Shown: in pieces, positions 1 to 9,900 of the stretch
How the letters are laid out: every line of letters begins with the position of its first letter
Numbering within the stretch: position 1 is the stretch's first letter
Assembly (NCBI GenBank): GCA_016169945.1
Contig: JADLSH010000334.1
Span: forward strand, 124,001 to 188,000
Direction: 5' to 3'
DNA from: Trachythela sp. YZ-2020
Lineage: Eukaryota; Cnidaria; Anthozoa; Malacalcyonacea; Clavulariidae
DNA length: 64,000 nt
Notes under the pieces: model-generated
The model's database searches: none
The model's input: only the letters and a program-made list of their open reading frames with translations
Told to the model about the DNA's origin: nothing
Translations under genes and position numbers: made by a program

Positions 1-260
1 AGACGAGCAACTTTGATAAGGAAATAATTTTTCGACAAATTCACTTGTCCGCGTATAGGATGGCGTGCCTATTTGCCTGCACATGTTCTATTTGACGACT
101 TTCCCCGTGCATGGCAAAAGTTGGCGAGTTAAGTTGACAAATATTCCGTTGTAAACTGCTTTTGTAGAAACCACGTCTATTTAGTCCTTCTTTAAACGCT
201 TGTATGACTAGCATTTGCACAAGGAAACTTGTCAAGGACGATTGTTCAATGAACTCAATA
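1..260. repeat. truncated copy of a TTAA-type MITE
   Basis: The first bases (agacgagcaa) and the AAACTTGTC-type words inside resemble the end of the better preserved element at 30,956-31,342. The copy is cut by the window edge and diverged. An open frame on the minus strand here looks superficially like a PAN exon, but the DNA is explained by the repeat. Confidence 0.4.
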
Positions 261-326
261 TATTTCAGCAAGTATACATTTAAACAGACCAGTTTTCACA
301 CATGCATCAAAATATTCAGTAATTAC

Positions 327-393
327 CTTTTGACATCGTAACTGTAAACGGGAGCAAATAGAGACTCAGTAGTGTCCGTAGCAATATTTTCAT
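327..393 (-). CDS. possible signal-peptide first exon of an unseen gene
   Basis: On the minus strand an ATG opens 22 codons (starting MKILLRTLLSLYLLPF) that read as a basic start plus hydrophobic core. They are followed by a GT donor (AAAAG, then GTAATTAC), leaving phase 1. The length class and phase match the first exon of the secreted gene at 4,433-16,970, so this could start a tandem relative whose remaining exons lie left of the window. No second exon is visible, and a chance hydrophobic frame is possible. Confidence 0.3.
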
Positions 394-1680
394 GTCGTCT
401 GTTAAGCTTAAAAACTCACTCAAGTACTCTAGCTTTGTAACGGAGTTATAAGATTTATCTAAAAGGAATTTATCGACCACATTACTTTCTGTGCAGCATC
501 GATAGAAATAATATGGCGACACACATAATTATATTCGTCATGATATGAGCCAAGGTGGCTTGCAGGTGTTAATACTAACTATTGAACTTGTAAATTGGCA
601 TACTAATATTTGTTAATACGAAGAAGAAATTGTTTCTATCAGAATTATCTCAGACACAGATTCTTGGTGATTTAAAATTCTTTAACAGATTTCTGTTTGT
701 ATATATTGAAGTGATGTCTCGGCCTCTTATTGCAGACGATTAGTGAACATATAGCTCAAGAACGCCAATGCCACGATTGCCATTCAAGCAGGTGTGATTG
801 CTCACATGAAAGCAACCTGTTAAGGGACATGTCATTATTTATGGCAGGGGGGAGGAACCAAGGAGAAACGTTTTCTTGACTGAATTTCCTATCGACCAAC
901 CTTTAGCAAGAAAGGATTTTCTCCATCCAACCTCAGCTGCCATTTAAAAAACTTAGACCCCACCCCCAATTTTAATTTCTATGTCGGCAGTGTCGTTTAT
1001 GGGTGTGGTCATTTCACGCCCCTGATTAGGGTTTTGGCACGTACACCATGTTGTCAGTTATGGTCATATTGCCCTAAAACAGTTAATATTATCTGTCCTA
1101 AATTAAATGCATTCAAACTCATATGCACGTCCTATAGACTATGATGCAATACTTTTCTTGCAAAAGAATGTGGTATTTAGTGTTTTTCCTTGATTTTTAT
1201 TCTACCCATCCCTTGGCTTGGTCTTTTTTTACCCAAACTTTTCTTCTAATAAAATTTGGTTTATCCACTTATTTTCTCTTCGGTGCCACCCCGGCCACAA
1301 ATAATGACCGGTCCCTAAACGCTTACTTATATATTATGATGTTAATGTAATTCCGGTTAATGAACTTCATCGTGATTACCCAGCCAACGAATTTTGATTC
1401 TCGTCAGTCATCGTATCGAATAAAGACTTTCTCCAATAAAGGTAGTAAAGAGAGATTTATTAACCCATCGCTTTTTACAGTAATGCTATACATGAAATGA
1501 AGCAGTCACATGCAAAAACTTGATTACAAATCAAATAACAAAGTCAGAACAATATTGATCCTCCCCATTAAAGGGGACCTTCATTTTGAATTTTATCTTG
1601 GTGTTTCCACTTTAAGGATATATTAGTTTTCTCTTATAGTTTCGTGCAATTGCCTTGTGCTCAAATACAATGCAATCACC
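394..1680. other. no gene recognised
   Basis: AT-rich sequence. The only open frame of note (1,141-1,350, plus strand) is a low-complexity Phe/Leu/Tyr-rich frame without family resemblance. Confidence 0.5.
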
Positions 1681-1684
1681 TCTG

Positions 1685-1915
1685 AGTCTTGAGTTCGATT
1701 CTTGCTGAGGACTTTACACTCATGTGAAAAGAGTAAGTCAACGCTCTGTTGAGGGTCGTGGGTTTTTTCCGGGCACTCCGGTTTCCTCCCACAGGGAAAG
1801 TTGACTGGGTGGGTTAGGATATACAGATTAGGAAAGTAATATTACAATTGTTGTAAAAGAGATAATGTAGACTAAAAAGCCCTAACGGGGAGGGAGCTAA
1901 ATATTGTATATATGT
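1685..1915 (+). repeat. SINE-like element
   Basis: A tRNA-like B box (GTTCGATTC, 1,693-1,701) is followed about 80 bases later by a core (CTCCGGTTTCCTCCCAC, 1,777-1,793) of the kind seen in many invertebrate SINEs. A related core appears near 44,375-44,400. The A box is poor and no target duplication was identified, so the class is tentative. Confidence 0.45.
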
Positions 1916-1925
1916 ATTAATATAT

Positions 1926-1940
1926 ATTATTACATAATCA
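1926..1940 (+). repeat. left 15-bp direct repeat flanking the ribozyme array
   Basis: ATTATTACATAATCA occurs immediately before the first 281-bp unit and again at 2,785-2,799 immediately after the third. It has the form of a target-site duplication from insertion of the whole array. The surrounding AT-rich sequence makes partial chance agreement possible. Confidence 0.6.
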
Positions 1941-1943
1941 AAT

Positions 1944-1987
1944 CTGCAGACATGCATGTTTCGCCGTTCAACGGCTCGTCAGTGCAG
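1944..1987 (-). ncRNA. hammerhead ribozyme, array copy 1
   Basis: Read on the minus strand: stem I CTGCA, core CTGACGA, stem II GCCGT/ACGGC with loop TGA, core GAAA, short self-complementary stem III (CATGCATG), then UC and the second stem I strand TGCAG. All invariant core positions (CUGANGA, GAAA, U16.1, C17) are present. Cleavage is predicted between 1,949 and 1,948. Stem III is only about two pairs in a monomer, so activity may need a dimer, as known for short-stem-III hammerheads. Confidence 0.85.
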
Positions 1988-2224
1988 CTTGTAACGCAGT
2001 CTAGATGCGAGTGACTTCGTATTTATACACCATACTCTTGCCCTCACCAAGCGCATGTGGTACAATACCCAGACACATGCGCATCCAGACATGCGTGAAG
2101 TGTCTTGGGGCCAGAGTGCTCAAACGACCACAAGGGAAGTGAGCTTTTGCATCATAGCTTATAGCCACCAATTAACCTCACAGAGTGCTCAACAACGCAA
2201 GTGAAGGAGCATATATAGTCAAAT

Positions 2225-2268
2225 CTGCAGACATGCATGTTTCGCCGTTCAACGGCTCGTCAGTGCAG
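2225..2268 (-). ncRNA. hammerhead ribozyme, array copy 2
   Basis: Identical in core and stems to the first copy and placed exactly 281 bases further on. Predicted cleavage lies between 2,230 and 2,229. Confidence 0.85.
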
Positions 2269-2505
2269 CTTGTAACGCAGTCTAGATGCGAGTGACTTCG
2301 TATTTATACACCATACTCTTGCCCTCACCAAGCGCATGTGGTACAATACCCAGACACATGCGCATCCAGACATGCGTGAAGTGTCTTGGGGCCAGAGTGC
2401 TCAAAAGACCACAAGGGAAGTGAGCTTTTGCATCATAGCTTATAGCCACCAATTAACCTCACAGAGTGCTCAACAACGCAAGTGAAGGAGCATATATAGT
2501 CAAAT

Positions 2506-2549
2506 CTGCAGACATGCATGTTTCGCCGTTCAACGGCTCGTCAGTGCAG
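2506..2549 (-). ncRNA. hammerhead ribozyme, array copy 3
   Basis: Third identical copy of the core and stems, again at a 281-base offset. Predicted cleavage lies between 2,511 and 2,510. Confidence 0.85.
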
Positions 2550-2784
2550 CTTGTAACGCAGTCTAGATGCGAGTGACTTCGTATTTATACACCATACTCT
2601 TGCCCTCACCAAGCGCATGTGGTACAATACCCAGACACATGCGCATCCAGACATGCGTGAAGTGTCTTGGGGCCAGAGTGCTCAAACGACCACAAGGGAA
2701 GTGAGCTTTTGCATCATAGCTTATAGCCACCAATTAACCTCACAGAGTGCTCAACAACGCAAGTGAAGGAGCATATTTATTTAG

Positions 2785-2799
2785 ATTATTACATAATCA
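2785..2799 (+). repeat. right 15-bp direct repeat flanking the ribozyme array
   Basis: Exact copy of ATTATTACATAATCA from 1,926-1,940; see that entry. Confidence 0.6.
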
Positions 2800-2826
2800 T
2801 ATATATTAATACATCGCACACGCGTC

Positions 2827-3265
2827 ATGTACTTCTTACCCAAAATCCACAAACCCGACAACCCAGGTAGACCCATTGTCTCTGCTTGCGGTTGTCCCGC
2901 CGAGCTTATCTCTAGCTACCTCGATCGTGTCATAGCGCCCTTGGTTAAGGACTTACAATCCTATATCAAGGACACCAAACATGCTCTCCAAATCTTTCAG
3001 AACATTCAATTTCATAACACTCATAAACTCATTCTCACCATAGATGTAAAATCCTTGTACACTGTCATTCCCCATCATGATGGTTTGAGAGCACTCAAAT
3101 TCTTCTTAGATATGCGCGCCAATCAGGAACCGTCTACCACTGTTTTGATCCGTTTGGCTGATTTAGTGCTCACCCTCAAAAAATTTTTCATTTGACGGTG
3201 AGCACGGTGATATAGCCATGGGAACCAAAATGTGTCCCAACTATGCAGAAAGATATGCAAGCAAG
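2827..3265 (+). pseudogene. Penelope-like element reverse transcriptase fragment
   Basis: The open frame starts with the PLE signature FLPKIHK, followed by GRPIVS, the D-containing LILTIDVKSLYT block and IPHHDGL, all typical of Penelope RT motifs. The frame ends at 3,195. The next expected motif (a form of H-G-x-A-M-G-T-K-M) appears just downstream in another frame (about 3,196-3,262: GDIAMGTKMCPNYA), so there is a frameshift near 3,185. The catalytic YxDD box and the GIY-YIG endonuclease are missing. It is a short internal piece, truncated on both sides, and not a working gene. Confidence 0.75.
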
Positions 3266-3782
3266 TTATAATCCTTCAATTTCCTTACTACTTTGCTCCA
3301 CAAAACAGTTGCATGACCAAAATGTTAACGTCTGTCAGATCACAGTAAAGTAGGAAAACTTTATTCAACCACATCCAAACTGGTGATGATGTATAAATTG
3401 TCACGGGTCGTTCACGGGAATTGTTTTTACATAACAACCTTTTTTCGAATGTCTGCAGTCTTCCATTGCTTTATATAAAAGATGAAGGCCGACAGTTATT
3501 TTGATTTGATTTGATTTAATAAATTTTGCCACAAAATATACAAAGAATAAAGACAATTACGTCATAATTTGCTGCCATGACAACATAAGTGTAACACTTA
3601 CTTGAACAAGGCATACCATCCGCCTGTAAAAGTCTCCACGGAATACACCAAATGGTTCAGGAGGGGGACACCTCGCTAATTTCTGACGGTGTCACATGCC
3701 AAATGCTACGTTTAAAAGAGGCCTTCACTTTTGGTGAGCTGGATTCCTAAAAACCTGTCTACTTTCCCGTAATGACGTCACA

Positions 3783-3995
3783 ACTATAAGGGTTAGGATA
3801 AGGGTTGATGTTAGGATTAGGGTTAGGACAAGTGTTGAGGTTAGGGTTAGGGCTAGGATAGGGTTTAAGATGTAGGTTAAAGTTAGGATTAGGATAAGGG
3901 TTAGGATAATGGTTGAGTTTATGATTAAGATTACTGGTTAGGATTAGGGTCGAGGTTAGGGTTAGGATGATAATTACAGTTAGGATTGAGTTTGT
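3783..3995 (+). repeat. degenerate interstitial telomere-type repeat (TTAGGG-like)
   Basis: About 200 bases rich in GGTTAGG/TTAGGGTTAGG words with frequent substitutions. TTAGGG is the standard animal telomere repeat. Similar short tracts occur near 5,628-5,655 and, as CCCTAA, at 24,150-24,235. Confidence 0.6.
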
Positions 3996-4185
3996 ATTAA
4001 CATTTAGGTTGTCGGAAATTGCGCCAGAATTAGGATTGCCGGAATAAGGATTAGTTTAACGGTAGAAATCTTTGAATACAAAATTGAGGGTGTAAATAAG
4101 GAAATTGGCCTAAACTTGTTTGAACGGGGAATTTTTTTTACAAAAAATAAGAAAATTAAATAGGACAATTGGGAACAAGTCAGCA

Positions 4186-4191
4186 TTTATT
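4186..4191 (-). promoter_or_regulatory. candidate poly(A) signal for the PAN-MAM gene
   Basis: AATAAA on the minus strand, about 240 bases past the stop codon at 4,433. In sequence this AT-rich a chance match is easy. Confidence 0.3.
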
Positions 4192-4432
4192 ACTGATAAG
4201 TATACTAGTTTAATCTATAAACGTAATCCTTAATCCATGGTTCTATTAATCTAATTCACTATGAATGACTAACTATGCATTCAAATTATATTATTAATGT
4301 GCTACTCAACTTAGTCCGTGAACACAATCTGTTATCAATGCTTATTCAATCTGAAACACTAAGCATGGCAAAATTATATGATTATATTGTAAACTCATGA
4401 TTATATCAAACACGAAGCGTGTGGTACTTAAA

Positions 4433-4570
4433 TTAATATATTAATTTGTATACAAAATTTGTGTCTTCCTTTCCAACGCCTTGCCAGCAGTGGTCCGAGG
4501 CGCCATATTGGTCGTATCCAACCATAGATCGTGAACCCCAACATTCTCCGTAAAACTGCACTGCAAAACA
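4433..4570 (-). CDS. PAN-MAM gene exon 8: C-terminal module, end and stop
   Basis: Acceptor TTCCATTCAG. Encodes CFAVQFYGECWG, GYDQYGASDHCW, GVGKEDTNFVYKLIY and then TAA at 4,433-4,435. Together with exon 7 it completes the module; the protein ends here as such proteins usually do. Confidence 0.85.
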   Translation of the reverse strand, partial: CFAVQFYGECWGSRSMVGYDQYGASDHCWQGVGKEDTNFVYKLIY

Positions 4571-6868
4571 CTGAATGGAAGATAATACTCGGTTATTTTT
4601 GGCAAAATTGCATAAATGCGAGTTGCCGTATTATGAGCAACAAAGTTTCCAAAAGACAGTTTTCAACGCATGCTATTTAGAAATATTTACTAAAGTTGTT
4701 TTGCAATTTATGTCTAAGAATTTTGACACTCCTTGAAGTCAACTTATGTTGCAAGTTGCAGCGATTATATGCTGCTCATATTACGTCACGTTTGGCTTAA
4801 AATGGTACATAAAGCGAATATACCGTATTTACTCGATTGAGCGCCGCCCCCGAATGATCGCCGCATTTGAGATCAAATTTTTTTAAAGAGCGCTGCCCTC
4901 GAATGAGCGCCGCACTAAACAGTGTAAAAACTTTCCGCGGTCAAAATGGGGACATTTAGTGACAAAGACATTTAGAACTTGTTTATTTTATTGTTAAAAG
5001 TTCTTGTTATAATTCACAAATAAAAGATTTTTTTAAGAGCGCCGCTCCCGATTGAGCGCCGCCCCCGAATGGGCGCCTCATCTGAAGCTCTGAAAATTTA
5101 AAGAGCGCCGCGGCGCTCAAACGAGTAAATACGGTAGTCCAGTTCGAAAACAATCTAGCAAAGCCGTCTTGATTCGTGATGCATTGCAGTCTATCCGGGG
5201 AAGAAGCCAGTTTAAAAGCTAATGTAAAAATCATGCGCTGTAAAAAGCACTTTTTTCTTAGTAATGGAAAAGTATAGATCAATTCTATGAGCATTACGTT
5301 GCATTATTTTTCCGCAATATGGAACTGAGGAAATTAAAAGTTACAGCTTTTTCCCAGTTATATAATTATATGTAATTCCTAGCTTTTGTCTGCCTATGTC
5401 ACTGATTAGAAAATTTATCTGCTGGATGCAACAAAAATAACATTCCTTTAGACTTAAGTATTCTATTCACAGCACTCCAAAAACATTCAATTATCCTGAA
5501 TAAACCACAATGCATTACATTTTAAAGACGGCTTCCCTATTGAACCTTACCACATTGGCTTCCCTATTGCCTTACCACATTATATTAGGAAGCATAATAT
5601 TTTTAGTTAAATAATTAGAAAATGTTATAGGGTTAGTGTTGAGGTTAGGGTAAGCACCACCTAGAACAACTACGTGACATATAAATCATATATCCGTCGG
5701 TATATATTGGTTCAAACTGTTTTGTGGTCCTTACGTTAAGTGGTAACCGGAAATAGTCTTATTATACTATTATTTTTCGTGATGACTGATATCATTTACA
5801 CTTCGTTTGAAGCTCTTCACTGCTGAGATACTGAACTTGATTTCGTATGTAAATGGCACAAAGTTATACCTCGCACTGCAAAGTTTCCGAAAGCCTTGCG
5901 AATTAGCAAATATGCGTGATGTTACAAATAAGCAAATGAGTCAGTAAACTGGAAAAGGGAAATCTCAATAAAGCAGTGATATTTTGACGTACTGACAATC
6001 CCAAGTAGTTGTGTCATGCGGAAACGAAAATATATTATGCACTTGACATATATTTAAAGAGTACTTGTCCAATTAATTGTACAGAGAGGTAAATAATCCG
6101 AAACTTTCAAGTAGATTTGTAATATATATATATATATATATATAGCAAGATAATAAATCTAATGACCTTGTATCCTTTTTCATGAGCTGCACATGCACAT
6201 TCCCTGACAGTTTTCTGCATATCATACCAGTCTATCTTATATCGAAGATTCACAATCAAATCTGGTAAGACCTTGTGATTCTGATCATTGAAACATCCCA
6301 AACTTTTTACACCTGGATAAAAGAGTATTTTATGTACATTCATTTTGAACATGTATATCTCAGAAATATTGCTTCTACAAACACTTGTATTTATTGTTGA
6401 AAGCTTTACCAGTTCTAAACTGATCTCTCTAGAGCAACGACATCAACATCGGATAAGATAAGGTATATAAGATAAGATAAGATAAGAGATTCCATTTAAA
6501 GAGGATGACACTAGACAGTACGAGTACTGATGACTCCGTTGCACTATGAGTACATTCCTACAGTATTTCTAAGTCTAAAAATAATTAAAAGCTATTATTC
6601 AGTTAATTGTCTTATGATGTTTCAGAATGAAGATTCACTTGCTAACAGATTCATACCACAGGTATTCAAATGAATAGCAATATGTGATTAGTAAACTAAA
6701 GCCAGACAATTTTAAACACCTGCATGGTTGGATTCTCCCTACAAATGTGGGCAAAAGATTGATTATCGCATCCTGCAATATGCGTTTGTCAGATTATGAG
6801 TCCATAGCTATTTGAGACACTGAATTATCTTCCAATAGTACCACTGGACTAATATAGAATGACCCATA

Positions 6869-6904
<36 letters not shown>

Positions 6905-9900
6905 ATATGTTATAATTTATTCATAAAATTAAGCCGTCGCTACACGGTGTTTCACGCCTAAGTTTATAAGCGAGGCGATCTTCAGGCGACTGAATTCAGT
7001 ATATATATATATATACAGCCAATTAAAAAAAGGTTGTCCTTCAAAATATCTTAAACCTTAAACATTGAGCGCGCAAGGTATGATGGGTATTACTTATTTG
7101 GAGTCTTAGATTGGACATTAGCTTAGTAAACCAAATATTCCTACATCGTAAGTGTTTATGCCCTTCCATTGTTACAAAGCACATTTCCCGAGTTAAAGAC
7201 TCTAAATAGGAAATTATCCATCATCCCTTGCGCGCTCAATGTTTAAGGTTTAAGATTTTTGAAGGACAACCTTTTTTGAATTGGCTGTATATATATATAT
7301 ATTCGCTTACCTCAAAACTTGTCTGCAACAGGCTGTTTCATCTCTAAAAGAATGCCTGCCTGCCTGATGATTCTTTTACAGACGAAACAGCCTGTTGCAG
7401 ACCAGTTTTGAGGTAAGCGAAAATCTATAATTTGCTCTAACTATATGTTGTCGAGTACTCTCTCTCGACACAGGGACTGTAGGGAGTGCAGTTTAGATCA
7501 GATATATCGAGTCTATAAAAGTGAACTTAAATTTAGTTTTAGTTTCATCGACTTACCACCGTAGAGTAAGCCACATATAGTTAAATGTATGACGTAATAC
7601 AAGTTTAATGATCTTACCACAAGGGAGTTCGTTAAAGAATATGTCATCTAATGCAATATCAGAAAAATACGAAGGGCCGTGGATAGCTTCAAATTCAACC
7701 TAAATACCAAAAGACACTGTAAATAAGCAGACGCAAAAAGATGTCACGATGTTTGCTGTAGTGGCGCAATGCAACGGTAGTGCATGTGTCTTTCACCTCG
7801 GCGACCGGGGCTTGATTCCTCCGATATGCAGCCATCTACGTAAAATTTTGTGACAGGAATACTTCAAGTCTGACTGTAACAAATTAAACGTGAGGTGTCA
7901 GTGTAGGCAGCGTCTATACAATAAGCTTCAGGTATTTAGGATCAAACTACATGGAAAATTCAGCAAGAACTTCGACGTTTCGAGCGAAGGCCTGTAACTA
8001 TACTAACTTCAAGTCGAAGGACCTTCGCTGGAAAGGTCGTATTTCTTGTTGAAATTTCCAGGTAATTTGATCCTAAAAACCCGAAGCTGACTGTAAAAAA
8101 TACCACATATTCTGTCCTGCTACTCCTGTTTCCTCCATTAGTAACACTACTGTAGATAAATTTGGAATGGTCCGTAGATGAAAATCGTCTAATCTATTTA
8201 CATATACTGTAACTGCATTCTCGTATCAAGTTTACCGAATACATTTCATGCTTGTCTATTCTTATTGATGTTTAATAAAATCAAAACTCATTTAAAATTT
8301 TAACTAGATAAAATCTTATGCGTTTCACCTTAACATATCTTTTTAAATAATACTAACCTGGTAGTTTGTATTGGAAATGTTAGATATTGTAGCATTAGCT
8401 GATATCCATCTGTTTTCCTGGTCACCCTCCATACTCCAAAACTTCCTTCTCGATCCTACATCATCCTTGATATACGCAGTAAGATTTCCCATTGTACCTC
8501 CAACCATGTGATAGTTCCAAGAAATGCAGCGACATTCCGAGGGAAGAAATTGCTTGCTGGTCAGGGTAGCTTTGTCGTTGGGTTTAGCGGTTAAACCTGC
8601 TTCGGCGTAAACGTAACAATCTAAAGGTTTCATTATAATGATAATTACTAATGACATATTGATCATGTTAATTATGTTGATAAGCAGAATCAGGACAGGG
8701 TTGCTTGTGATAATAATTATGTTCATGACGGTGGTGATAGTGATAATAATGATGATAATGATTATGACAGTAATGTTCGTGTTGATGGTGATAGTAGGTC
8801 AGGTAGATATCATTGCGGTGATCGTGCAGATAGTGATTATGAAGATGATGATATTGATAGTGGTGATGATTGATGAAGTTGATGATGACAATGATGGGGA
8901 TAATTGTGGTGATGGTGATGGCAATGTTGATGATGATGATCACAATGGTGACGATGATGATAATGGGGTGATGATGATGATAATGGTGGTGATGGCCGTG
9001 ATGGTGATGCTAGTTCGTTTTGATGATGATGATGATGATGAAGATATTCAAGGTAATGCCGAAAATAATGATAGACTGTGATATATTTACCATATGGCGG
9101 TAAAAGCTATAATGATGGTGATGATGATTATGATTATGATAGTGATGTAATTGTTAGTGGAGTTGATAATGTGAATATTCACCATAATACCAATAGCATA
9201 GGAGGTGATCATGAAGATATAATGTTGATCACTATTTGTAACAAGACAATATTAACAACACAGATTTTGGATTGGTTTTTTGCCGAATAAAATAAAATAT
9301 TATTCGATCCGATCCCATGCGAAACGCGAGCAGAACAAAGACATCTCAATGGAGATTTTGGTATAATGGTTGCGGACATTTTGTAGAATTTTTCGACCGC
9401 TATGGGTCTAGAGCTCTACTGCTTGAAGCGATTAACAATTTTTGAATGACGATAGACAACAAGCTGGCGAATCTCGAAAAATAACTTTCTTTCCTAGTAT
9501 TGATCAGTCAAACAAAACGAGGAAAAAATTGTCCTTAAAATATTTTGTACTGAGCGTAAGGTCAAGGAACAAAATACCGTTTTTATCTGGGATGGTTTGC
9601 ATGTTTCAAGAAAGACAAAATAATATTTACTTCATTAAATAAAGAGTTTAACTTTAACAATGGGTCTTGTGGGTAGTTGTGGATGTCAAATTTGTAGTTG
9701 TAAATGTGGAACACTTTTGATGTTTCGGTCGTACTTTTGAAATTGTGATCAAGAATTCTCTCCGCTTTTCTCACTTAGGCGTAATTTTTTTACTATAACG
9801 GTAAATTCTTCCCTGTTTTGTCGAAAATTTAACTTCTTTGCACTTAATCTACAGAACTAACTTTACCAACTTTCTTTGCTATTTTGTGTTGTTGTTGGAC

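Larger units (their letters stand above)
1941..2784 (-). mobile_element. retrozyme-like tandem array, 3 x 281 bp
   Basis: Three consecutive 281-bp units are almost identical; the one difference noticed is caaacgacc versus caaaagacc. Each carries a full hammerhead ribozyme on the minus strand, so a minus-strand transcript would be cut into unit-length 281-nt RNAs. Unit size, tandem arrangement, type I hammerheads and absence of any ORF fit metazoan retrozymes: non-coding retroelements that yield circular RNA and are thought to be moved by Penelope-type enzymes. A Penelope RT fragment lies about 40 bp to the right, but on the opposite strand. The alternative is a tandem run of Penelope pseudo-LTRs, which carry related ribozymes. 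Confidence 0.75.

Noticed and set aside
41..271. Minus-strand frame resembling a PAN exon (ICQLNSP)
   Set aside because: Only one of the expected cysteines is present, no acceptor is visible, and the DNA matches the TTAA MITE family found intact at 30,956-31,342.
1941..2784. CRISPR array (regular tandem repeats)
   Set aside because: Units are 281 bp and identical throughout with no variable spacers, in a eukaryotic setting.
3600..3690. Minus-strand exon-like segment with a perfect GTAAGT donor (CPPPEPFG...)
   Set aside because: It has a donor but no recognisable domain, it lies downstream of the natural stop of the PAN-MAM gene, and no partner exon was found.
5007..5294. 95-residue minus-strand frame
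   Set aside because: It is the reverse reading of the GAGCGCC MITE and its flank.
7756..7832. Functional tRNA gene
   Set aside because: A- and B-box-like words are present but the arms do not pair into a cloverleaf; called a SINE head instead.
8638..9081. Long plus-strand frame and its antisense partner
   Set aside because: Both are translations of a GAT/GGT simple repeat; residues are almost only Ile, Met, Val, Asp or His.
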